Source: Desulfoluna sp942491485 (GTDB lineage Bacteria; Desulfobacterota; Desulfobacteria; Desulfobacterales; Desulfolunaceae). Taken from it: a DNA stretch of 64,000 nt. The notes under the pieces were generated by a model that was given only the letters and a program-made list of their open reading frames with translations, had not been told where the DNA came from and ran no database searches. Each line of letters starts with the position of its first letter. The first letter of the stretch is position 1. Below are positions 53,879-62,408 of the stretch, piece by piece. The stretch spans positions 434,001 through 498,000 of the forward strand of contig CALOAX010000017.1 of the NCBI GenBank assembly GCA_942491485.1. The letters are read 5' to 3'. The position numbers and the translations under genes are program-made.

Positions 53879-55198
53879 ATGAAATCGTGTGAAACGGGTG
53901 CCCTTGCCCTCCTTGAAGAGTCTGAAGATGCCCTCATCATTTTGCAGGAGGGGACCCTGGTTTATGTGAACCGCAACGGCGTCAAAGCGGTGGGGTATGC
54001 GGCCGAGGATCTGGTGGGGCAACACTTCAGCTGTTTTGTGCATCCGGATGATCTCTGGATGGTGGATCAGCGGTACCGGCACCGGTTCCTCACCCGGAAC
54101 CCCTCAAATCTCTACCCCTTTCGCCTTGTTTCCAAGAATGGGGACGTGCTCTGGTTTGACACCCACGCGGCCTCCATCACATGGAAGGGCGCTCCGGCCA
54201 TCCTCTCGGTGTTTCATCGCGTGGAGGCAGGAGAAAAACTTCAGAAACTGAAGTGCGGCATGACCGAGGAGAACCGGCTGGGCGGGATCATCGGCAAGAG
54301 CCCGGCCATGCAGAAGGTCTTTGACCTGATTCTCCTTGCCGCCGACTCCGATGCGCCGGTTCTGGTGTACGGGGAGTCGGGAACGGGCAAAGAGCTGGTT
54401 TCCCGTGCTGTCCATGATTTCAGCGCGCGGAGCCAGGGACCCTTTATCCCGGTGAACTGCGGTGCCATTCCGAACACCCTGATGGAGAGTGAGCTCTTCG
54501 GCTACAAAAAGGGGGCCTTTACCGGGGCGAATCAGGATAAGGCAGGCCTTTTGGATATGGCAAAGGGAGGGACGGTCTTTTTTGACGAGCTGGCCGATAT
54601 CGATAAGAATATGCAGGTCAAGCTCCTCCGGGCCATCGAAGGGGGCGGGTACATTCCCGTGGGCGGAGACCGTGTGGTCTATCCGGATATCCGGATTATC
54701 TGCGCCACCAACCGGAAGCCCGGGGAACTGGTTCAGGAGGGAAGCCTTCGGGAGGACTTCTTTTACCGGATCAACGTGGTGCCGGTGACCATTCCCCCCT
54801 TGCGCGAGCGCAGGGAGGACATTGAACTCTTGATTCGCCATTTTGCCGTAAATCTGGGGGAGAAGCCCGAAAAAGGGCAGGCCATTGCATCCATTGTGTC
54901 GGAGCGGTATAGCAACCACCCCTGGCCGGGGAATGCCCGTGAGCTGGAAAATGTGGTGCGGCGCTATATCACACTGGGGAACCTCTGGCCTGTCTATCAT
55001 CCGGCGGAGGGGGCAACAACTATCGAGGCGATTAAACCCCGCGATGGCGAGACCCTTAAAGAAGCCATGGAGCGGTTTGAAAAAGAGGTGATTGTCCGGA
55101 CCCTGGAGGCCCATCGCTGGCATCGCGGTCAGACCGCTGAGGTTTTGGGCGTGGATCGCAAGACCCTGTTTCGGAAAATGCAGCATTATGGGGTTTGA
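53879..55198 (+). CDS. PAS-domain sigma-54-dependent transcriptional activator
   Basis: 439 residues from the ATG at 53879 with AAGGAAGAGAG upstream. A PAS domain (about 1-110, LLEESEDALIILQEGTLVYV) precedes the AAA+ domain: Walker A VYGESGTGKELVSR, the sigma-54 contact loop ELFGYKKGAFTGANQDKAGL, Walker B GGTVFFDELADI, and the arginine region RPGNARELENVVRRYI-like in HPWPGNARELENVVRRYI. A Fis-type helix-turn-helix ends it (TAEVLGVDRKTLFRKMQHYG). There is no receiver domain, so PAS probably senses a small ligand. It lies directly upstream of a CoA-transferase with a sigma-54 promoter match. Confidence 0.95.
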   Translation: MKSCETGALALLEESEDALIILQEGTLVYVNRNGVKAVGYAAEDLVGQHFSCFVHPDDLWMVDQRYRHRFLTRNPSNLYPFRLVSKNGDVLWFDTHAASITWKGAPAILSVFHRVEAGEKLQKLKCGMTEENRLGGIIGKSPAMQKVFDLILLAADSDAPVLVYGESGTGKELVSRAVHDFSARSQGPFIPVNCGAIPNTLMESELFGYKKGAFTGANQDKAGLLDMAKGGTVFFDELADIDKNMQVKLLRAIEGGGYIPVGGDRVVYPDIRIICATNRKPGELVQEGSLREDFFYRINVVPVTIPPLRERREDIELLIRHFAVNLGEKPEKGQAIASIVSERYSNHPWPGNARELENVVRRYITLGNLWPVYHPAEGATTIEAIKPRDGETLKEAMERFEKEVIVRTLEAHRWHRGQTAEVLGVDRKTLFRKMQHYGV

Positions 55199-55277
55199 GA
55201 GGTTCAAAATGGGGCACTATTGCCCTGTTTGTCTAATGTTTAGAATTTACCTCGTTTAAACTGAATTTCTTGATTAC

Positions 55278-55297
55278 CTGGGGCAGGCCTGCCCCAG
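55278..55297. promoter_or_regulatory. 20-bp perfect palindrome, candidate enhancer site
   Basis: CTGGGGCAGGCCTGCCCCAG is fully self-complementary. It lies about 130 bp upstream of the predicted -24 element, the usual place for an activator site of sigma-54 promoters. Confidence 0.55.
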
Positions 55298-55426
55298 ATG
55301 CCGTAAAATCCCTCTCCTCTCCCGAGATCACCTGTTCCATCTTTTTCCATAAAATTATGAAGTCCTTCCGTTTTGCTGCGAATGGGGATATCTGCCTGAA
55401 TTGATGCATGTATGTGTGGGGGCAGG

Positions 55427-55442
55427 TGGTTGTGCCGTTGCG
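55427..55442 (+). promoter_or_regulatory. Candidate sigma-54 (-24/-12) promoter
   Basis: TGGTTGTGCCGTTGCG: TGG and TTGC have the exact 8-base spacing of the consensus, so GG and GC are ten bases apart. The CAC after TGG is not conserved. Predicted start of transcription is near 55453, about 125 bases before the CoA-transferase ATG. Confidence 0.55.
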
Positions 55443-55576
55443 TGAACTTCCGGTCTTGGGCTTGCCGACGGGCCTGAGCTTGGTCCTGTTGGTACATGCT
55501 TTGCTCTTTTAAAAAATGTTCACAGAGAGTCATGGTAGCATTCTGTAAGGAAAGCCAGGAAGGAAGGAAAACAAAG

Positions 55577-56926
55577 ATGGGCATCATTGAGGACTATCAG
55601 AAGAAGTGTGTGCCGGCGAGCGAGGCCGTAAAGATTATCAAAGACGGAGACAACGTGGATTACGGCTCCTTCAATGGAAAGCCGGTGGTTTGTGATGTGG
55701 CCCTCTCTGAACGGAGCGAAGAGCTCTCAGATGTCAAGGTTTTCAGCACCGTGACGCTTCCACCCGTTCCCGAGGTGGTGAAGCACCCGGAAAGCTTTAC
55801 GTACCATGACATGCACTTTACCAAAATTTCCCGTGTTCTTCAGCGGGATTTCAATATCGGGTACTATGTCCCGGTGATGTACCATCAGGTGGCCGATTGG
55901 TTTGAAAACTCGATTGTCGACAAACGAAACGCTGCCATTTGCGCGGTCTGCCCCATGGACGAGCACGGATATTTCAACCTGGGGCCCCAGAACTCCGCCA
56001 CCCTCGCAGACATGGAGGCGGCCGACAAGGTGATCGTTGAGGTCAACCCGAACATGCCTGTGTGCTTAGGCGGTGCCGAAGAGTCCATCCACATCTCCAA
56101 GGTGGATTTTGTGGTGGAAGCCCCTGCAGACCAGAAGCTGCCGGACCTCCCCGTTCCCGAGGCCTCGGATGCGGATCGGAAGATCGCCGAAAACCTCATG
56201 GACTACATCACCGACGGTTCGTGCATACAGCTCGGCATCGGTGGTCTTCCCAATGCCGTGGGAAAAATCATTGCCGAGTCTGATTTAAAAGACCTGGGCG
56301 GACACACCGAGATGCTTGCCGATGCCTACGTGGACATGATCGAGTCCGGCCGCATGACGGGCGTTAGAAAAAACCTCGACAAGAACCGTGTCCCTTACAC
56401 CTTTGCCATGGGCAGCCAGAGGCTCTATGACTTCATGAACAACAACCCGGCGGTGGCCTCCTACCCGGCGTCTTATACCAACGACCCCAAGCTCATCGCC
56501 CAGCTGGACAAGTTCATCTCCATCAACAACGCGGTGCAGGTGGACCTCTACACCCAGGTGAATGGCGAGAGCAACGGCTTCAACCAGATCTCCGGCAACG
56601 GAGGGATGCTCGACTTCGTGCTCGGCGCCCAGTGGTCCAAGCAGGGCAAGAGCTTCATCTGCCTCGCCTCCACCTTTACCGACAGCAGCGGCACCACTCA
56701 ATCCCGCATCGTTCCCACCTTCTCGCCGGGCTCCATCACCACCATTCCCCGCCAGATGGTGGACTACATCGCCACCGAGTTCGGCGTGGTGCAGCTGCGC
56801 GGACGATCCACCTGGGACCGCACCGAACGGCTTATCAGCATCGCCCACCCGGATTTCCGGGATGAGCTGATCAAAGAAGCCGAGGCCATGAAGATCTGGC
56901 GTCACTCGAATAAAAAGGTGGCATAG
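55577..56926 (+). CDS. Acetyl-CoA hydrolase/transferase family CoA-transferase (4-hydroxybutyrate/butyryl-CoA:acetate type)
   Basis: 449 residues from the ATG at 55577 with AAGGAAGGAAAAC upstream. It moves CoA between acyl-CoA and acetate. N-terminal half: IIKDGDNVDYGSFNGKPVVC. C-terminal half: SCIQLGIGGLPNAVGKIIAE, EMLADAYVDMIESGRMTG, SYTNDPKLIAQLDKFISINN, and TTIPRQMVDYIATEFGVVQL, the substrate and active-site region. It is complete, unlike its paralogue at the left edge. It is probably activated by the PAS/sigma-54 regulator upstream. It could also act as a hydrolase; preference for butyrate, propionate or 4-hydroxybutyrate is not decidable here. Confidence 0.93.
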   Translation: MGIIEDYQKKCVPASEAVKIIKDGDNVDYGSFNGKPVVCDVALSERSEELSDVKVFSTVTLPPVPEVVKHPESFTYHDMHFTKISRVLQRDFNIGYYVPVMYHQVADWFENSIVDKRNAAICAVCPMDEHGYFNLGPQNSATLADMEAADKVIVEVNPNMPVCLGGAEESIHISKVDFVVEAPADQKLPDLPVPEASDADRKIAENLMDYITDGSCIQLGIGGLPNAVGKIIAESDLKDLGGHTEMLADAYVDMIESGRMTGVRKNLDKNRVPYTFAMGSQRLYDFMNNNPAVASYPASYTNDPKLIAQLDKFISINNAVQVDLYTQVNGESNGFNQISGNGGMLDFVLGAQWSKQGKSFICLASTFTDSSGTTQSRIVPTFSPGSITTIPRQMVDYIATEFGVVQLRGRSTWDRTERLISIAHPDFRDELIKEAEAMKIWRHSNKKVA

Positions 56927-57008
56927 TTCGGGGTTATACCTGAGCTGTGCTCCTTGACATATGCCAGGTGCCCCTGCTTCACGGCAGGGGGGCCGGGTTC
57001 AGGAGAGG

Positions 57009-57050
57009 ACCGGTCCGTCGGAGTTATCTGGCGGGCCGGTTTTCATTTTT
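57009..57050 (+). terminator. Terminator of the CoA-transferase gene
   Basis: ACCGGTCCGTCGG pairs with CTGGCGGGCCGGT using G-U wobbles, and TTTTCATTTTT follows. It lies 82 bp after the stop codon. Confidence 0.7.
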
Positions 57051-57057
57051 AGGGCCG

Positions 57058-57170
57058 GCCTCCGGCGGCAAGGTGTGCCACCTTGAAAGCAGGTTTGCGA
57101 ATGTTTCCGACCTTCGTTCCTCAGGTCGATCACATTCGCTGACGGGCTCCGCCCGTGAACAACGGCTGAG
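57058..57170 (+). repeat. Dispersed repeat R1 (B form, extended)
   Basis: GCCTCCGGCGGCAAGGTGTG, CCACCTTGAAAGC, CTTCGTTCCTCAGG, CACATTCGCTGACGGGCTCC and GCCCGTGAACAACGGCT, colinear with the copy at 51541. Confidence 0.85.
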
Positions 57171-57251
57171 ATGAATCAACTTCTTTCGTGTAGACCGAAG
57201 GGTACTTCGTGGTTGATGGCTGTGGAACGTGTTGGCCCTTTGCAGGTAAGG

Positions 57252-57387
57252 CAAGCATGGTCATCATTGGGCAATGAACCGACACCGGGTGTATTGGCCG
57301 ACATATCGACAACCCGACACCCTCCTTGGCATGGGCAGCTACCACCTCTCGCCATGGGCACGGCACCACCTTTGCCCATCCTACCTC
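57252..57387 (+). repeat. Dispersed repeat R4, copy A (diverged)
   Basis: A degenerate left end (GCAAGCATGGTCATCATTGG), then GGGCACGGCACCACCTTTGC and CCATCCTAC. Its sister copy B follows about 250 bp on. Confidence 0.6.
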
Positions 57388-57641
57388 TGATACCAATTAC
57401 CTGTGGTGTTTAAGAACGACCTGGTCTGTGTCGTCTTCCCCGGCTGCCCGATAACACGTTCCGGTTGGATAGATTTCATAATAACGATACTCAACGTATT
57501 TCGACCATTGAGTGACCGGGGATCCATGTGTGGGTTTCGACACCGTTTGAGGCAGTTAGTACTCTTTTCGGCGATATTCTATTCGTCAATGGGCGGGTTT
57601 GGCTCAGCACCTACCGTGTATGGTGAATGCTGTTGGGTATA

Positions 57642-57793
57642 TGTAGGATGGGCAAAGCGCAAGCGTGCCCATCATTGGTCGATGAACCGCCACCGGTTAT
57701 ATTGACCGAAATACCGGCATCCCGACATCCTTTTCCGGAATGGGCGGAGTTCGTCACATGTGATGGGCACGGCACAGCCTTTGCCTATCCTAC
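57642..57793 (+). repeat. Dispersed repeat R4, copy B
   Basis: Left end GTAGGATGGGCAAAG with CGCAAGCGTGCCCATC, right end CTTTGCCTATCCTAC: imperfect terminal inverted repeats around 150 bp. GTAGGATGGG-type repeats of this kind are known to be scattered in many proteobacterial genomes. Confidence 0.75.
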
Positions 57794-57889
57794 GGTGGTT
57801 CCGCTCTCAGGAAGCCTTGGTGCCGCACATCTTCTTAAGAGGGCGTTATTGCGGAGGTCTATAGGCGTGAATAGAGGTGATCAAGAAGC

Positions 57890-57929
57890 AAAAAAGCCCG
57901 TAAGGATCATCTCCTTACGGGCTTTTTTT
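57890..57929. terminator. Bidirectional terminator after ackA
   Basis: GCCCGTAAGGA (57896-57906) and TCCTTACGGGC (57912-57922) form an 11-bp stem. A-tract before and T-tract after make it work in both directions. It ends the pta-ackA transcript 39 bp after the ackA stop. Confidence 0.9.
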
Positions 57930-57967
57930 ATTTGGTCATGCTGCCGTGGCAGCATGGAAACCTAAAA

Positions 57968-59173
57968 CTACTTGAGCAGTTCGATGGCTTCCTGAGCGAT
58001 CTGGAGTTCTTCGTTGGTGGGAATGACCCAAACCTGAACCTTGGAATCGGCAGTGTGAACCGCTTCGGGAGCGCCTTTGCGACCGGCGTTCTTCTCGAAG
58101 TCCATCTCGATGCCGAGGCCAGAGAAATCCTGGCAGATGGCGGCACGTGCGATGTCGTCGTTCTCGCCGATGCCGGCGGTGAAGACGATGGCGTCGATGG
58201 AACCGAGTACGGCAGTGTAAGCACCGATGTACTTCTTCACGCGGTAGGCGAACATGTCGAGGGCCAGCTTGGCCATTTCGTCACCGTTGTCTACGGCAGA
58301 GTGGATGTCACGCATGTCGTTGAGGCCACAGATGCCCTTGAGACCGCTCTGCTTGTTGAGAACAGCGTCGATTTCCTCGATGCTCATGCCCTTGGTCTCG
58401 GAGAGGTAGGTCACGATGGCGGGGTCGATGTCGCCGCTTCGGGTACCCATCATAACGCCGGCAAGGGGGGTCATGCCCATGGAGGTGTCCATGCACTTGC
58501 CCTTGGCTACAGCAGCCATGGAGCAGCCGTTGCCGAGGTGTACGGTGATGACGTTGATCTCTTCAGGCTTCTTGCCCATGCACTCCGCAACTTTGTTGGA
58601 GACATACTTGTGGGAGGTGCCGTGGAATCCGTAACGACGGATGCGCAGCTCCTTGTAGTAGTCGTAGGGGAGGGCGTAGAGGAACGCCTTCTTGGGCATG
58701 GAAGAGTGGAACTCGGTGTCGAAAACCGCAACGTTGGGGGTGCCGGGGAAGAGCTCTTCAGCAACTTCGATACCCATGAGGTTGGCGGGGTTGTGAAGGG
58801 GGGCAAGGGGGTTGTTGTCAGCGATGGCAGTCTTGACGGGGCCGTCAACAATGCAGGCGCTGGTGAATGCTTCGCCGCCCTGAACCACGCGGTGACCGAT
58901 GGCGTCGATCTCTTTGGGATCGGTGATGACGCCGGCTTCGGAACCGGTGATGAGGTCAAGCACCATGTGCATGCCGATCTTGTGGTCTTTGATTTCCTCT
59001 TCTTTAACGACTTTTTTTTCAGCGTCGGTGTCGGGGAAGGCTTTATGGGAGAGCTTGCCCACAGTTTCACCGATACGTTCTACAATGCCGTTAGCCATGA
59101 CGGCTTCATTTTCCATGTCGAGGAGCTGGTACTTGAGGGATGAGCTGCCAGCATTAATAACCAATACTTTCAT
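57968..59173 (-). CDS. ackA: Acetate kinase
   Basis: 401 residues, the usual length. It converts acetate plus ATP to acetyl phosphate, or the reverse. Signatures: MKVLVINAGSSSLKYQLL, IGHRVVQGGEAFTSACIV, VAVFDTEFHSSMP, RRYGFHGTSHKYVSNKVAEC (active-site His), ITVHLGNGCSMAAVAKGKCM, and FTAGIGENDDIAR. It follows pta on the same strand with a 181-bp gap that contains a hairpin. With Pta it links acetyl-CoA and acetate. Confidence 0.98.
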   Translation of the reverse strand: MKVLVINAGSSSLKYQLLDMENEAVMANGIVERIGETVGKLSHKAFPDTDAEKKVVKEEEIKDHKIGMHMVLDLITGSEAGVITDPKEIDAIGHRVVQGGEAFTSACIVDGPVKTAIADNNPLAPLHNPANLMGIEVAEELFPGTPNVAVFDTEFHSSMPKKAFLYALPYDYYKELRIRRYGFHGTSHKYVSNKVAECMGKKPEEINVITVHLGNGCSMAAVAKGKCMDTSMGMTPLAGVMMGTRSGDIDPAIVTYLSETKGMSIEEIDAVLNKQSGLKGICGLNDMRDIHSAVDNGDEMAKLALDMFAYRVKKYIGAYTAVLGSIDAIVFTAGIGENDDIARAAICQDFSGLGIEMDFEKNAGRKGAPEAVHTADSKVQVWVIPTNEELQIAQEAIELLK

Positions 59174-59286
59174 GAGTAAAATACCTTAGTTACTTAAAGT
59201 CGTTGATCAGGATGTCCGTGGGAAATGCCGAAACGGTCAGTCTGCGGATCATCCTTTTTTTGTATACAGGAACGAGCATAAAACAA

Positions 59287-59323
59287 AGTCATCCCGCAGT
59301 ACACAGGGGGCTGCGGGATGCTC
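59287..59323. terminator. Hairpin between pta and ackA
   Basis: CATCCCGCAG pairs with CTGCGGGATG over an 11-base loop. No T-tract follows on the coding strand, so it may stabilise an mRNA end or attenuate rather than terminate. Confidence 0.5.
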
Positions 59324-59354
59324 TCATTCGTAAATGATGTGCCGGTCCTGAAAC

Positions 59355-61463
59355 CTAAACCAAACCTTTGGCCGCCTGCGCCTGAACGGCGGTGATGGCC
59401 ACGGTGTTGACGATATCGGGTACAGTGCAGCCTCGTGAGAGGTCGTTGACAGGTTTGTTGAGGCCCTGGAGAACAGGACCGATGGCAACCACCTGGTCAG
59501 AGGAGCGTTGTACCGCTTTATATGTGTTGTTCCCGGTATTCAGATCAGGGAAGATGAAGACCGTTGCTTTGCCGGCAACCTTGCTGTCAGGGAGCTTGGT
59601 CTTTGCCACCGAGGGATCGATGGCTGCATCATACTGAATGGGACCTTCAAGAAGCAGATCTGGGCATCGCTCCTTCGCGATGCGGGTCGCTTCAATCACC
59701 TTCTCCACTTCGGCACCTTTGCCGGACGAACCGGTCGAGTAGGAGAGCATGGCCACCCGGGGTTCCAGACCGAAAATTTCGGCGGTCTGGGCGGATCCCA
59801 TGGCGACTTCAGCGAGCTGTTCTGCATTAGGGGTGGGGTTGACCGCGCAGTCACCAAAGGCCAGGACCCGATCTTTCAAGCACATCAGGAAGATGGACGA
59901 GACGATGGAAGCGTCGGGCTTGGTTTTGATGATCTGGAACGCGGGCTTGATGGTGTGGGCTGTGGTGTTGACAGAACCTGAGACCATGCCGTCGGCGTGG
60001 CCTTTGTGAACCATCATGGTGGCGAAGTAGGTCACGTCACTCACGAGGTCACGGGCAACATCCATGTTCATGCCCTTTTTGTTCTTACGCATCTCATAGA
60101 ACTCCTGCACATATTGTTCGTACAGTGGGCTCTTGGTTGGCTCCACGATGTGGGCGCCGGCAAGGTCAAGGCCGAGCTTGGAGATCTTGGCCTGAATCTC
60201 GTCCTCTTTGCCGAGGAGGGTCACCTCACAGACGTCACGTCTGAGGAGGATGTCACATGCGTTGAGAATGCGCTCTCCAGTGCCTTCGGGAAGAACGATG
60301 TGCTGCTTGTTCTTCTTGGCTTTCTGGATGAGATTGTACTCAAACATCTGCGGTGTCACGTTGACGGACTTGCGCTCGATGAGTTTTCGGCGCATCTCCT
60401 GTGTGTCAACATGAGCTTCGAACAGACCCAGGGCAGACGCGATCTTTTTGGGGTTGTCCGGCTCAAGCCGTGCGTGCAGGTGGTTGAGGTTCTTCATGGT
60501 GGGGTAGGTGTGATCTTTGACGAGAAGAATCGGAACGGGAATCCCTTCCCAGCCCTCCACCAGTCTCTGGATACTCTCGGAGGGGACGATGCCGCCTGTG
60601 AGAAGGATGCCGGAGATGTTGGGGTAAGCGTTGGAGAGGCGAGACGCCATAGAACTCAGGATAATGTCCGTTCGGTCCCCTGCGGTGACGACAAGGCTGT
60701 CTTCCTTGATGTAGTTCAGGAAGTTGTTGATCTGCATGGCGGCAACGACATAGCCGTCGATCATCTTGTCCATGGCCTTTTTGCCGTAAATTACCTCGGC
60801 ACCCAGCCATTTTTTAAGGTCCGCAACCGTGGGCTTTATGAGGTTGCTGTCTTCCGGGATGACATGGAAGGAGCAGTTCTCAACCTTGATGTCATGCTGA
60901 AGGGCTTCAAGGATTGCCTCAGTCTGTGATTCCTCTGCGCGGTTGACCATGATGCCGAGGATATCAACTCCCTTGTCCTCGAGATCTTCCATGGCCAGCT
61001 GGTTCAGGCTCACAATTTCGTCGGTGGTGGCATTGTGGCCGTTGGTGACCACGAGGGCGGGACAGCCCATGTTGGCGGCAACCACGGCGTTGATGTCGAA
61101 GGTGAAGGCTTCGTTGCCCACCACGAAATCAATACCTCCACAGAGAACGAAATCGTATTTCTCTTCAAGCTGCTTGTACTTGTTGAGAATGATTTCGATC
61201 ATCTCGTTCTGCTTGCCGGCATTTACGAGTTTCTTGGCTTCGTCCAGGGTCATCGCGTAGGTGTCTTCATACCTCATTCCAAGGTAGAAGTGGGAGAGAA
61301 CCAAGTTGATGTTATGGTCCCGCTCGCCGTCCTCCGGGTTGATGATGGGCCGGAAAAAGCCAACGTTTTGCAGATCCCTCAAGAGAAGCTGCATGATACC
61401 AAGAACGATGGTTGACTTACCGCTCCTGGCGTTGGTTGTGCTGATGTAAAGACTCTTTGCCAT
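59355..61463 (-). CDS. pta: Phosphate acetyltransferase (long form)
   Basis: 702 residues. It exchanges CoA and phosphate between acetyl-CoA and acetyl phosphate. The long form has three parts: an N-terminal P-loop/BioD-like domain (STTNARSGKSTIVLGIMQLL), a DRTGG domain near 215-330 (VVTAGDRTDIILSSMASRLS), and the C-terminal PTA_PTB catalytic domain (about 375-700: KKNKQHIVLPEGTGERILNA, GMVSGSVNTTAHTIKPAFQI, MLSYSTGSSGKGAEVEKVIE, GKATVFIFPDLNTGNNTYKA). It is transcribed ahead of ackA. Confidence 0.98.
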   Translation of the reverse strand: MAKSLYISTTNARSGKSTIVLGIMQLLLRDLQNVGFFRPIINPEDGERDHNINLVLSHFYLGMRYEDTYAMTLDEAKKLVNAGKQNEMIEIILNKYKQLEEKYDFVLCGGIDFVVGNEAFTFDINAVVAANMGCPALVVTNGHNATTDEIVSLNQLAMEDLEDKGVDILGIMVNRAEESQTEAILEALQHDIKVENCSFHVIPEDSNLIKPTVADLKKWLGAEVIYGKKAMDKMIDGYVVAAMQINNFLNYIKEDSLVVTAGDRTDIILSSMASRLSNAYPNISGILLTGGIVPSESIQRLVEGWEGIPVPILLVKDHTYPTMKNLNHLHARLEPDNPKKIASALGLFEAHVDTQEMRRKLIERKSVNVTPQMFEYNLIQKAKKNKQHIVLPEGTGERILNACDILLRRDVCEVTLLGKEDEIQAKISKLGLDLAGAHIVEPTKSPLYEQYVQEFYEMRKNKKGMNMDVARDLVSDVTYFATMMVHKGHADGMVSGSVNTTAHTIKPAFQIIKTKPDASIVSSIFLMCLKDRVLAFGDCAVNPTPNAEQLAEVAMGSAQTAEIFGLEPRVAMLSYSTGSSGKGAEVEKVIEATRIAKERCPDLLLEGPIQYDAAIDPSVAKTKLPDSKVAGKATVFIFPDLNTGNNTYKAVQRSSDQVVAIGPVLQGLNKPVNDLSRGCTVPDIVNTVAITAVQAQAAKGLV

Positions 61464-62408
61464 ACGCCTATTCCTTGATTACTGGTAACGCAACACTATA
61501 AACATTCAAAAGGCGCTACGCGCCATATCAATCGTATTTTGCATTGGAAACGGAACCTTACGCGGGTTGCCGAGTTCGGCGTTCAAAGCCGTAACGGGAA
61601 AACAGTCTCTTACTCCATGTCGTGGGAACAATCAACATTTTTCCAGTGAGATTTCGGTAACTCGTTTAAAAGGTAGAAAATAGTGCGAAAATACGGACAT
61701 GGGTCCACCTTTTGGGAACACTCTGTCAGAGGCAGTTGCCTGCAATGACTGTTTGGTCACTATTGGCGTCACCGGATTGATACCCGACGGTTCGAAAGCC
61801 TGGGGGGCTTGCATAAAATGAGGGGAAGCGATAGGGCACGATTCTCCGATTTCAGAGGCAAAAACCACGCGAAGGGGGAAGCGGTCTGCGGATGGTCAAC
61901 CTGTGGCACACTGTTTGTGCGCTTTACCGGGAGGGCCCAATGATGCATTCGGCCCACCCGGTACAGCAGTCGGTGGAGCCTGATGTGACTTCAGGGCCTG
62001 TGCTCAAATATTGAACGTTAGGTAAACCCGTGCTCACCGACAAAGGGTAATTTACCATAAAACTGTGCCATGACCAACTGAAATCGACGATTTGCAGTGC
62101 TGTTGATGGGTGGAGGAACCCCTCGGGCCGCTATTCCTGTTTGCCTGCCGGGGCCCTTTGGCATAAAGTGGCATGAGCATTCTGATGTGTCAGTAAACCC
62201 CGAGAGCATCGGGCCTCAGCCGCTTTGTTCCCGCATTTCAGGGTGTAACGGGTAATGGTGTCATGGGGCTGAACGGCAAACCGCTGCCGGACGAGGTGCG
62301 GAGTCCCAAAAAAAGGTTTGGCAGAAAAACGGGTGGAACATGTTGGTTCCCCTCGTGTGAATCCGGTGGTCACTACCCGGATATATGGTGATGAAAGGAG
62401 CAGGACTC
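61464..62408. other. Gene-free region between pta and cinA
   Basis: About 945 bp between divergent genes. It must hold both promoters. No repeat family, hairpin with T-tract or supported frame was seen. An ACCCGGATAT fragment at 62376 resembles a MITE end but lacks a partner. Confidence 0.45.

Noticed and set aside
55240..55587. Minus-strand frame of 115 codons between the sigma-54 activator and the CoA-transferase
   Set aside because: It overlaps the predicted promoter, palindrome and the CoA-transferase start. Its residues look partly protein-like, so it is not fully excluded, but no family or ribosome site supports it.
57932..59143. Open frame of about 400 codons antisense to ackA, and a similar one over the acyl-CoA dehydrogenase gene (50377-51693)
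   Set aside because: Both lie fully opposite well-identified genes and have no recognisable protein features.
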